5,713 nucleotides of DNA from Candidatus Delongbacteria bacterium. GTDB lineage: Bacteria; UBA4055. The DNA lies in the NCBI GenBank assembly GCA_022013635.1, contig JAKLPX010000167.1:1-5713 (forward strand), in the 5' to 3' direction. The notes under the pieces were generated by a model. That model worked only from the letters and a program-made list of their open reading frames with translations. It was not told the DNA's origin and did no database searches. Below, piece after piece: positions 1 to 5,713 of this stretch (positions are counted from its first letter, which is position 1; every line of letters starts with the position of its first letter). The translations under genes were made by a program, and so were the position numbers.

Positions 1-730
1 AGCTTCGCGCAAAACCGATCAGCGTTATTCCGTTCTCTTCAGCCAACTCAATCGCTCTAATTGTAGGAGCGCTTCTTGAAATTATCATCTGAATTCCCGA
101 ATATATAGCTTTCATCACGATCTCGGATGAAAGCCTTCCGCTGGTCAATATTATCTTATCGGATAAAGAATCATTTGCCAAATATATATTCCCGATAACT
201 TTGTCAATTGCGTTATGCCTGCCGATGTCCTCCCGCATAACAAGAACCGATTTGCCATTGGAAATCGCTGCGCTGTGTACGCCGCCTGTAGCCAGAAATA
301 ATTCTGAAGATTTATTGAATTCTGCCATCAGATTTGAAATTTGTTCGTTTGTTATTGATATTTTATGCTCAAATATATTCTTTAAATCTCTTTTGGCAAA
401 TAGAAGGTTTCCGGCGCCGCATCCGACCGGTTTAAGCTTTGAAAAGATCATATCTTTGACAATGGAATTATCTTCCAGCTCTATATGCATAATGTTCTTA
501 CTTTCCTCGAATTTTAAATCAACTAATTTATTCGTTTCAGTGATAATCCCGGAAGTTAAAAGATAACCCGCCGTTAATTCTTTCAAACACTCGGGAGAAC
601 AGGTTAAGGAACTTATATTTTTAAAATTTATTGCCAGATTCAGAACTATTTCGTTCACAATCTCATCGTAGATCTCGGATTTTAAACCGTTTTTGTATTT
701 TAAAATGAGTTTTTTTGAAGACACTTCCAT
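1..730 (-). CDS. fdhD: Formate dehydrogenase accessory sulfurtransferase FdhD (3' end beyond window)
   Basis: FdhD takes sulfur from an IscS-type cysteine desulfurase and transfers it to the Mo/W-bis-MGD cofactor before insertion into formate dehydrogenase; without it the enzyme is inactive. The first 243 residues are visible and the frame is open to the left edge, with only a short C-terminus missing. Family motifs are TGGVHSAA (148-155), EDIGRHNAIDKVIG (167-180), TSGRLSSEIV (196-205), ISRSAPT (217-223) and ITLIGFARS (235-243). The sulfur-carrying loop reads PVGCGAGN (101-108): C104 matches the first cysteine of the E. coli CGVC motif, but the second is replaced by glycine. The N-terminal region has two other cysteines (C44, C48) in a divergent stretch. 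The ATG at 730 has AGGA seven bases upstream and lies 27 bases after the mobA stop, so the two are probably cotranscribed. The conserved motifs make the family assignment secure. Confidence 0.93.
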   Translation of the reverse strand, partial: MEVSSKKLILKYKNGLKSEIYDEIVNEIVLNLAINFKNISSLTCSPECLKELTAGYLLTSGIITETNKLVDLKFEESKNIMHIELEDNSIVKDMIFSKLKPVGCGAGNLLFAKRDLKNIFEHKISITNEQISNLMAEFNKSSELFLATGGVHSAAISNGKSVLVMREDIGRHNAIDKVIGNIYLANDSLSDKIILTSGRLSSEIVMKAIYSGIQMIISRSAPTIRAIELAEENGITLIGFARS

Positions 731-757
731 GTATTATTCCTATAAAATCATATCGGT

Positions 758-1360
758 TTATTTTTTTTTTGCTTCGTTGAGATCATGATGAGTGTTGATA
801 TTAAAAAAGGATTTTCTGCTCTCTATGCTATCTTCTATATCCCAATAGAAAACATCAGCCTTATCAAAAAAGCTTCTTATAGCGTAATTATCTGTTATTT
901 TTATGTGTTCTTCAAGCTTAGTTAAAAGATTCTTTGAAAATATTGAGTGCAGCGGTTCTATAAATTCTCCAATTCTTGGTATAATGACTTCGCAATTTTT
1001 CTCTATATAGATATCTATTTCCTTTTTGATCAGTTCTTCTTTTAAAAAAGGCATATCGCAGGGGAAAAAAAATACTGAATTCGCTTCTGCATTTTTAAGC
1101 GCAGAATGAATACCACCCAAAGGTCCGATATTTTTAATAAGATCTTCAAATATTTTTACCTCTTTATAAAATTCGTAATGTTTAGAATCATTTGTGATCA
1201 GCAGTGTCTCTGAAAAATATTTTTTTGCAAAAGATATGATCTTTTCGAGATTTGATTTCTCCCCTATCTGCAACAACGCTTTATTCGCACCGTTAAGCCT
1301 TTTGCTTTTACCACCCGCAAGGACAGCGCACGATATTTTAGGATAATTTTTTTCTTTCAA
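758..1360 (-). CDS. mobA: Molybdenum cofactor guanylyltransferase
   Basis: MobA attaches GMP from GTP to Mo- (or W-) molybdopterin, yielding the guanine dinucleotide form that formate dehydrogenases carry as a bis-cofactor. From the TTG start the protein has 200 residues, the normal family size, with a cytoplasmic Rossmann-like nucleotidyltransferase fold. The GTP-binding signature is LAGGKSKRLNGANKALL (residues 14-30), with G16, G17, R21 and K27 as key positions. NIGPLGGIHSAL (77-88) is the guanine-binding region. FFPCDMPFL (98-106) has D102 as the metal ligand, matching Asp101 of E. coli MobA. The start is TTG, not the ATG 24 bases upstream, because a perfect AGGAGG lies between them. The C-terminus ends in three lysines coded within a run of ten A bases. 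fdhD follows after 27 bases, so the two cofactor genes form one unit. CTP-using relatives (MocA) exist, but the formate dehydrogenase context favours guanylyl transfer. Confidence 0.9.
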   Translation of the reverse strand: MKEKNYPKISCAVLAGGKSKRLNGANKALLQIGEKSNLEKIISFAKKYFSETLLITNDSKHYEFYKEVKIFEDLIKNIGPLGGIHSALKNAEANSVFFFPCDMPFLKEELIKKEIDIYIEKNCEVIIPRIGEFIEPLHSIFSKNLLTKLEEHIKITDNYAIRSFFDKADVFYWDIEDSIESRKSFFNINTHHDLNEAKKK

Positions 1361-1367
1361 ACAAACC

Positions 1368-1373
1368 CCTCCT
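1368..1373 (-). promoter_or_regulatory. Perfect AGGAGG ribosome binding site that sets a TTG start for mobA
   Basis: AGGAGG at 1373-1368 is seven bases upstream of a TTG codon at 1360-1358. An in-frame ATG exists at 1384, but it lies upstream of this site, abuts the terminator, and has no ribosome binding site, because its upstream sequence is the T-rich terminator tail. The family homology (CAVLAGGKS) also starts only a few residues after the TTG. Confidence 0.8.
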
Positions 1374-1384
1374 GATCTAGTCAT

Positions 1385-1393
1385 AATATAACA
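1385..1393 (-). promoter_or_regulatory. Possible extended -10 promoter for mobA-fdhD
   Basis: TGTTATATT on the coding strand fits the extended -10 consensus TGnTATAAT with one mismatch. Its TG overlaps the last base of the terminator U-tract. No good -35 hexamer is seen at the normal distance, which extended -10 promoters tolerate. Initiation about seven bases downstream would fall near 1379-1377 and give a leader of under 20 bases that still contains the AGGAGG of mobA. AT-rich sequence makes chance matches common, so this is tentative. Confidence 0.4.
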
Positions 1394-1424
1394 AAAAAAC
1401 CCCGTAAATAAACGGGGTTTTTTT
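1393..1424 (-). terminator. Intrinsic terminator after focA
   Basis: A perfect inverted repeat: an A7-CCCCGT arm pairs with an ACGGGG-T7 arm around a six-base loop (1406-1411), giving a 13-base-pair stem whose core is six strong pairs. On the minus strand the stem is followed by its T7 tract at 1399-1393, the standard form of a Rho-independent terminator. It starts 20 bases after the focA stop. The symmetry of the A and T runs means it could also act on plus-strand transcription, although no plus-strand gene is present. It separates the dehydrogenase-channel operon from mobA-fdhD. Confidence 0.88.
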
Positions 1425-1444
1425 AAAAAATATTCTATAAATAC

Positions 1445-2305
1445 TTAAGCTTCAGCTTCTTTTTTTCCTCTTACATAGATCCACCAGTAAACTATTCCGA
1501 CAAAAACAGCTCCGCCGACAATATTACCGAGAGTCACGATAAATACATTCTGTGAGAACATTGTTCCCCAGTTCAATGCGTCAAGAGCTTCAAGGGTTTT
1601 GCCTGAAGCAGTAACTGCGTTTGCATATGCTTTTGAAAAAATACCTGCAGGAATGAAATACATGTTGGCTACACTGTGCTCAAAACCTGAAGTTACGAAC
1701 GCCATGATAGGGAAGAATATCGCCAATACTTTACCGCCGATATCTTTTGAGGCAACGGCCATCATAACGGCAAGACATACAAGCCAGTTACAACCGATAG
1801 CTCTGAAGAAGAACATCATTGTATGACTGTCTCCGCCTGCAGTAACTTTACCGTAAGCAATATTTATCGCGCAAGCGCCTACATTACCGTCTGTTAAACC
1901 CGACATTGCAGCGATCATCCATGCCAAAAATATTGATCCTACAAGGTTTCCGATCCAAACGATAATCCAGTTCCTTAACAGTTGAGCCCAAGTGATATCT
2001 CCGTTCATTGCGCCGATAGTCATGAGGTTATTACCAGTGAACAGTTCAGATCCCGGAATAACTACCAGCATTAGTCCTACGCTGAACACGGCACCAACGA
2101 AGAATTTCTGAAGACCGAACAATACGGCTTCTCCGCCGATCGTCCATCCTGTTGCAACTGTAGTTGCAAGGTGAGCCGCAAATCCGATGAATACACCGGC
2201 TAAGATCCCGAGAACGAAAAGCTTAGAGATCGTGTTGGTTGCCTTTGCTTTGCTAATCCCGACAAATGTCTTTGCGAGTTCGGCAGGTGTTAGAAAATTT
2301 GACAT
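1445..2305 (-). CDS. focA: Formate/nitrite transporter family channel (FocA/FdhC-like)
   Basis: A 286-residue integral membrane protein of the FNT family, close to the usual length of about 280. Members are pentameric, aquaporin-like channels for formate and related small anions in the cytoplasmic membrane. Six hydrophobic segments are visible at roughly residues 27-51, 62-84, 107-134, 161-186, 190-220 and 250-277. The signature GSELFTGN (85-92) supplies the loop threonine T90, matching Thr91 of E. coli FocA. SGFEHSVANM (206-215) carries H210, matching the gating His209. Both elements needed for anion passage are therefore intact. The C-terminus is short and charged (RGKKEAEA). The ATG at 2305 has AAAGGAG five bases upstream. 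The gene follows fdhA by 40 bases and is followed by a strong terminator, so it is the last gene of that operon. The genomic context favours formate over nitrite as substrate. Import or export cannot be told from sequence. Confidence 0.93.
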   Translation of the reverse strand: MSNFLTPAELAKTFVGISKAKATNTISKLFVLGILAGVFIGFAAHLATTVATGWTIGGEAVLFGLQKFFVGAVFSVGLMLVVIPGSELFTGNNLMTIGAMNGDITWAQLLRNWIIVWIGNLVGSIFLAWMIAAMSGLTDGNVGACAINIAYGKVTAGGDSHTMMFFFRAIGCNWLVCLAVMMAVASKDIGGKVLAIFFPIMAFVTSGFEHSVANMYFIPAGIFSKAYANAVTASGKTLEALDALNWGTMFSQNVFIVTLGNIVGGAVFVGIVYWWIYVRGKKEAEA

Positions 2306-2345
2306 GTTTACTCCTTTTTCTTTTTCTTGTTGTTGTTTTTTATAT
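2306..2345 (-). other. A-rich leader between fdhA and focA
   Basis: This 40-base gap reads almost entirely as A with scattered G and C on the coding strand. It ends in AAAGGAG (GGAG at 2314-2311), five bases before the focA ATG at 2305. I see no hairpin and no convincing promoter, so fdhA and focA are probably one transcript. The unstructured purine-rich leader with a strong ribosome binding site would favour efficient initiation on focA. Confidence 0.6.
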
Positions 2346-5033
2346 TTAAGCTTTTTCTAATTTACAGGCGCATACCTTGTATTCCGGTATCTTTGCAACC
2401 GGATCAAGAGCATTGTTAGTTAATTTATTTGCGGGAGCTTCCCAGAAATGGAACGGAACAAAAGCTGTTCCTTTCGGTATTCTTTTAGTTATGAACGCTT
2501 TCGTTACGATGCTTCCTCTTCTGGTAGTAACTTTAACATCACCGGAGTTTTGAACGCCGATCCTTTCAGCATCCTCAACCGAAATCATTGCATGCGGTCC
2601 GGCGAGATTGTTAAGGCCTTCGGTTTTTCTTGACATCGTACCTGTATGGAATTGCTGTAAAATCCTTCCTGTAGTTAAATAGGTAGGATAATCCGCATCC
2701 GGAATTTCGGCTGGAGCTCTGAAAGGTATAGCGAACATAGTTCCCAAACCTTTGGAAAACTTGCCGACATGAAGAACAGGTGTTCCCGGATGATCCGCAG
2801 TCGGGCAAGGCCAGTGAAGCCCCATTCTGCCGAGTCTTTTATAACTCATTCCTGCATACGAAGGGGTAACTGCGGTTATTTCGCAAAAAATTTCTTCCGC
2901 ATTATTGTAATTCCAGCTCAATCCCATCTTATTAGCCAATAATTGATGGATCTCCCAGTCGTGCTTAGCCTGACCGGGTGCGCAGACAGCTTTATTCAGT
3001 ATCTGAACTCTTCTTTCTGTATTTGTGAAAGTTCCGTCTTTTTCAGCAAAAGTAGTTGCAGGCAGAACGACATCAGCTAATCTGGCAGTTTCAGTCATGA
3101 ATATGTCTTCAACTACTAAAAATTCAAGATTTTTCAATGCAGCTTCAGCGTGATGGAGATCAGGATCTGAGATCATTGGATTTTCACCCATTATATAAAA
3201 AGCCTTCATTTCTCCATCATAAGCTTTGTCAAAAGCGACTGTCATAGGCATTCCTGCCTTTATATTGAGCTTAACTTCCCAGAATTTCTCCATCTTTGCG
3301 TGAACATCCGGATTCACAACCTGCTGATAACCGGTATATACGACCGGAAGTCCGCCAAGGTCGCATGCACCCTGAACATTGGATTGTCCCCTTAACGGAT
3401 TCACTCCGCCGCCCGGAACTCCCATATTTCCGCAAAGCATCTGAAGATTTGCTGTTGATTTAACATTGTCAACGCCTGTAGTATGTTGGGTAATACCCAT
3501 AGCATAATAAAGTGCGGCAACTTTCGCTTTTCCGAATAACTCTGCGATATTTTCAAGAGTTTTGGCAGGGATTCCGGATATTTTTTCCACATATTCGGGA
3601 GTGAATTTTTCGACTTCAGTTTTTAAAGCATTAAAGCTTTCCGGTTCGACTCTGTTTTTTATAAATTCTTTATCTTCCCATCCGTTTTTCAGAATGACAT
3701 GCATCATGCCATTAAATACTGCAACATCGGTTCCCGGTCTCTGACATGCGTATATTGTCGCAAAATCTGCCATTTTGATTTCTTTTGGATCAATAACGAT
3801 CAGTTTAGTTTTTCCTTCTATTACGGCTTGTTTTATTCTTGCGGATATTACGGGATGAGCTTCCGAAGTATCCGACCCTATAATAAGTGCTACATCCGAA
3901 TCTTTCATACCTGAAATATCGTTTGTCATAGCTCCCGAACCGAATGATGCGGCCAGACCGGCCACTGTGGAGCTATGTCAAAGCCGGGCGCAGTGATCGA
4001 CATTATTGGTTCCGATCGCTGTCCTCATTAATTTCTGGAATGTGTAGTTTTCTTCGTTTGTTACTTTTGCGGAAGCAAGACCCATTATTGTGTCGGCTCC
4101 GTACTTATCTCTTATTCCTGATAATTTTGTCGCTACAAGTTCTATCGCTTCTTCCCAACTTGCTTCTCTGAATTGTCCGTTCTCTTTAATAAGCGGAGTT
4201 GTAAGCCTTTCCGGATGAGACACAAAATCAAATCCGTACCTTCCTTTAACACAAAGCATTCCTTTATTTGTCGGTGCGTCTTCGACACCTTTGATTTTAA
4301 CGATCTTGTTTAATTTTCTGTCAATGTGAAGCTCCAGTTTACATCCGACGCCGCAGTAAGGACATACGGTCTCAACCTTGTCAAGCTCCCAAGTTCTGCC
4401 TTTGCCTCTTGAGTTTTTATCAACTATTGCGCCGACCGGACACATTTGTGAACATTCTCCGCATTGTACACAATTCGAATCTGCCATAGGCTTGTCCGTA
4501 TCGAATACGATTTCTGTCGAATGCCCTCTGTAACCGAAATCAAGAACCTGATTTACAACAGTATTGTTACATGCGGCAACGCATCTTCCGCAGGAAATAC
4601 ACTTATTCCTTTCAACATACACGAACTCGGACGATGTGTCGAATTCTCTGCATATATCTCCGTACTGAAGAGATGCTCTCTCAATTCCGAGAAAATATGC
4701 AGCATCCTGAAGTTCACAGTTGCCGTTCTGCTCGCATACGAGGCAGTCGTGTGTGCCTGATGACAGCATGAGGTCAATAACGAGCTTCTGAGCGTGTAAA
4801 GCATCATCAGAAGTGGAATTTATGACCATTCCGTCCCTTACCGGAACCGAGCATGATGTTTGCAGGCCTCTCATCCCTTCGATCTCTACTACACAAGCCC
4901 TGCACTTTCCTGCTGCGCCTACTTTCTCATGATAACAGAGATGCGGGATGTAAATCCCATTGGCAACTGCAGCCTGAAGAACATTTTGCCCTTTCTGGGC
5001 TTCTACAGTTTTGCCGTTAATGGTAATTTTCAT
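2346..5033 (-). CDS. fdhA: Selenocysteine-containing NAD(P)-linked formate dehydrogenase, catalytic subunit (NuoG-FDH type)
   Basis: This subunit interconverts formate and CO2 at a Mo/W-bis-guanine-dinucleotide centre in the cytoplasm. It is 895 residues long when the in-frame TGA at 3980-3978 is read as selenocysteine 352. Domains in order: a [2Fe-2S] domain (C33, C44, C47, C61); a NuoG-type His-Cys cluster (H95, C97, C100, C106); two [4Fe-4S] ferredoxin motifs (C145, C148, C151, C155 and C188, C191, C194, C198); the molybdopterin-oxidoreductase [4Fe-4S] motif (C224, C227, C231, C261) with electron-relay lysine K263; and the catalytic domain. The active site reads [17 protein letters not shown], with H353 after Sec and R548 in [12 protein letters not shown], both matching catalytic residues of E. 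coli FDH-H. The C-terminal dinucleotide-binding domain carries [15 protein letters not shown]. The homology runs unbroken across the TGA, so this is one gene, not two or a pseudogene. The five clusters and the NuoF-like neighbour indicate an NAD(P)-linked enzyme; the direction in vivo is not shown. Confidence 0.95.
3927..3980 (-). promoter_or_regulatory. Bacterial SECIS element in fdhA mRNA
   Basis: This nested stem-loop begins directly after the UGA. The outer stem is a perfect nine-base-pair match of CATAGCTCC (3977-3969) with GGAGCTATG (3935-3927). The inner hairpin pairs GTGGCC (3965-3960) with GGCCGC (3954-3949), including one G-U pair, and presents the loop GGTCT (3959-3955). Counting the U of UGA as 1, U17, G23 and U24 are all present. 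These are the bases known from the E. coli fdhF SECIS to contact SelB. The loop sits at the same distance from the UGA as in E. coli and codes the conserved Gly-Leu. One difference is that U17 can form a U-G pair here rather than being an obvious bulge. The element should recruit SelB-GTP-Sec-tRNA to the ribosome at the UGA. Confidence 0.88.
3978..3980 (-). other. In-frame UGA selenocysteine codon of fdhA (Sec352)
   Basis: The codon TGA (plus-strand tca) falls between CTT (Leu351) and CAT (His353). It occupies the Sec/Cys position of the family motif CARL-U/C-H, equivalent to Sec140 of E. coli FDH-H. It is the only in-frame stop between the ATG at 5033 and the TAA at 2346. Reading resumes in the same frame with [20 protein letters not shown], a highly conserved formate dehydrogenase stretch. 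The next possible start, a GTG at 3965-3963, encodes the V of VAGL and has no role as an initiator. Confidence 0.95.
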
Positions 5034-5039
5034 TACTTG

Positions 5040-5043
5040 CTCC
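5040..5043 (-). promoter_or_regulatory. Ribosome binding site of fdhA
   Basis: GGAG lies six bases upstream of the ATG at 5033, in the 13-base gap after the NuoF-like stop codon. It supports this ATG as the fdhA start, which also places the [2Fe-2S] domain ([10 protein letters not shown]) at the usual N-terminal position. Translation is probably coupled to the upstream gene. Confidence 0.75.
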
Positions 5044-5046
5044 GTT

Positions 5047-5713
5047 TTATTTAACTAATTTATCGAATTCGTCTTTGAATTTTTCGTACATTGCTTTTAT
5101 AGGCATAGCTAAAGCCTGACCAGTAGGACAAAGAGTAGATCCGGCTTCGTAAACCGTATTGATAATTTCCAGCATATTCTCCATGTCTTTCTGAGTTCCA
5201 TGCCCTTTTAATAATTTCTTAAGTATTTTCACAATCGTCTGAGAACCTTCTTTACATGGCGTGCATTTTCCGCAGCTTTCGTGAGCGTAGAATTTTATAG
5301 TTCTGTAAGCAAGCTCGGGTATTGAAAACTCATCGTTTATTACCATTACTCCGCCCGATCCGAGCATGGTTCCTTTCTTTATACAGGAATCATAATCCAT
5401 ATTCAAGCCTTCAAGTTCATCCGCTTTAAGGATCGGAACTGATAATCCGCCGACAATAACGGCTTTCAATTTACCTTTTACGCCCCCTGCAGCTTCAAGT
5501 AATTTCTTAAACGGAACACCCATAGGATATTCATAAACACCCGGCTTATTGACATTTCCGCTCACGCCGAAAAGTTTAAATCCTGTATTGTTTTCATAAC
5601 CGAATTTTTTAAACTCAACTGCGCCTTTCTCAATAATATAAGGAACGCTTGCAAGAGTTTCGACATTGTTTACTATAGTCGGACATCCGTAGAGACCAAA
5701 AACTGCCGGAAAC
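5047..5713 (-). CDS. NuoF-like NAD(P)H-binding flavoprotein subunit of formate dehydrogenase (5' end beyond window)
   Basis: This is the C-terminal 221 residues of a NuoF/HydB/FdhB-family protein; the FMN- and NADH-binding N-terminal part lies beyond the right edge. The reading frame is open to the edge and begins with FPAVFGLYGCPT followed by IVNNVETL, a hallmark of the family. An SLBB (beta-grasp) segment follows, recognisable by GVSGNVNKPGVYEYP, then GSGGVMVIND. The cluster-binding motif ESCGKCTPCKEG and a later STLCPTGQ supply the four cysteines of the N3-type [4Fe-4S] cluster. The protein stops 26 residues after the last cysteine, so it lacks the C-terminal ferredoxin domain of many HydB-type hydrogenase subunits. 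The gene ends in TAA 13 bases before the formate dehydrogenase start, so the two are surely cotranscribed. By family, it passes electrons between NAD(P)H and the Fe-S chain of its partner. Whether it prefers NAD or NADP, or takes part in electron bifurcation, cannot be read from this fragment. Confidence 0.9.
   Translation of the reverse strand, partial: FPAVFGLYGCPTIVNNVETLASVPYIIEKGAVEFKKFGYENNTGFKLFGVSGNVNKPGVYEYPMGVPFKKLLEAAGGVKGKLKAVIVGGLSVPILKADELEGLNMDYDSCIKKGTMLGSGGVMVINDEFSIPELAYRTIKFYAHESCGKCTPCKEGSQTIVKILKKLLKGHGTQKDMENMLEIINTVYEAGSTLCPTGQALAMPIKAMYEKFKDEFDKLVK

Noticed and set aside
201..566. Plus-strand open frame of 121 codons opposite fdhD
   Set aside because: It is antisense to a well-conserved gene, has no ribosome binding site and resembles no known family; it is a shadow frame.
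1361..1384. mobA starting at the in-frame ATG at 1384
   Set aside because: It has no ribosome binding site and abuts the terminator tail. The perfect AGGAGG lies downstream of it, before the TTG at 1360, and the extra eight residues have no family counterpart.
2306..2345. Terminator or riboswitch between fdhA and focA
   Set aside because: The 40-base gap is A-rich on the coding strand with no inverted repeat; it is only a leader with a ribosome binding site.
2346..3965. Independent 539-residue oxidoreductase starting at the GTG at 3965
   Set aside because: The GTG codes a conserved internal valine (VAGL), lies inside the SECIS hairpin, has no ribosome binding site, and would leave out the Fe-S and Sec parts of the enzyme.
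3978..3980. Nonsense mutation making fdhA a pseudogene, or two separate genes split at the TGA
   Set aside because: The TGA is exactly at the known Sec site, the frame is unchanged on both sides, all Fe-S and active-site residues are intact, and a SECIS follows directly.
3978..3980. Alternative genetic code with TGA read as Trp or Gly
   Set aside because: Only one in-frame TGA occurs in all the coding sequence of the window, and it is at the Sec site. Normal Trp and Gly codons are used throughout, and Trp or Gly at the catalytic position would be inactive.
3944..5054. Several plus-strand open frames of 60-98 codons opposite fdhA
   Set aside because: All are antisense to the strongly conserved fdhA frame and show no recognisable domains. 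Their leucine- or cysteine-rich composition reflects the opposite strand.

Overview
The window is a compact formate-metabolism locus with every gene on the minus strand, read from the right edge to the left. The DNA is AT-rich, the genes are closely spaced behind AGGAGG-type ribosome binding sites, and all four visible stop codons are TAA. This points to an anaerobic bacterium that makes selenoproteins and uses formate, such as an acetogen, syntroph or fermenter. The sequence alone does not settle the phylum.

Layout in transcription order: (1) 5713-5047, the C-terminal 221 residues of a NuoF-like flavoprotein subunit that would exchange electrons with NAD(P)H. (2) 5033-2346, a large NuoG-like/formate dehydrogenase catalytic subunit of 895 residues. 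Its reading frame is interrupted once, by an in-frame TGA (3980-3978) exactly at the catalytic selenocysteine position, followed at once by a nested hairpin that matches the bacterial SECIS of formate dehydrogenase mRNAs. An automatic caller would split this gene into two proteins; it is one selenoprotein. (3) 2305-1445, a FocA/FdhC-type formate channel. (4) 1424-1393, a strong intrinsic terminator. (5) 1360-758, mobA, best read from a TTG start set by a perfect AGGAGG. (6) 730-1, fdhD, which runs off the left edge.

The genes fit one enzyme and its supply chain. The NuoF-like subunit and the Fe-S-rich catalytic subunit would form a cytoplasmic NAD(P)-linked formate dehydrogenase or CO2 reductase. 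The channel moves formate across the membrane. MobA makes the molybdenum or tungsten bis-guanine-dinucleotide cofactor, and FdhD sulfurates it before insertion. The selenocysteine machinery (selA, selB, selC, selD) is not in the window and must be elsewhere in the genome. A NuoE-like subunit may lie just beyond the right edge, but this is inference.

Points worth a second look are the Sec codon with its unusually long, perfect outer stem, the loss of the second cysteine of the FdhD CxxC motif, and the terminator whose U-tract runs directly into an extended -10 promoter for mobA. No transfer RNA, ribosomal RNA, insertion sequence or CRISPR array was seen, and no gap exceeds about 85 bases.
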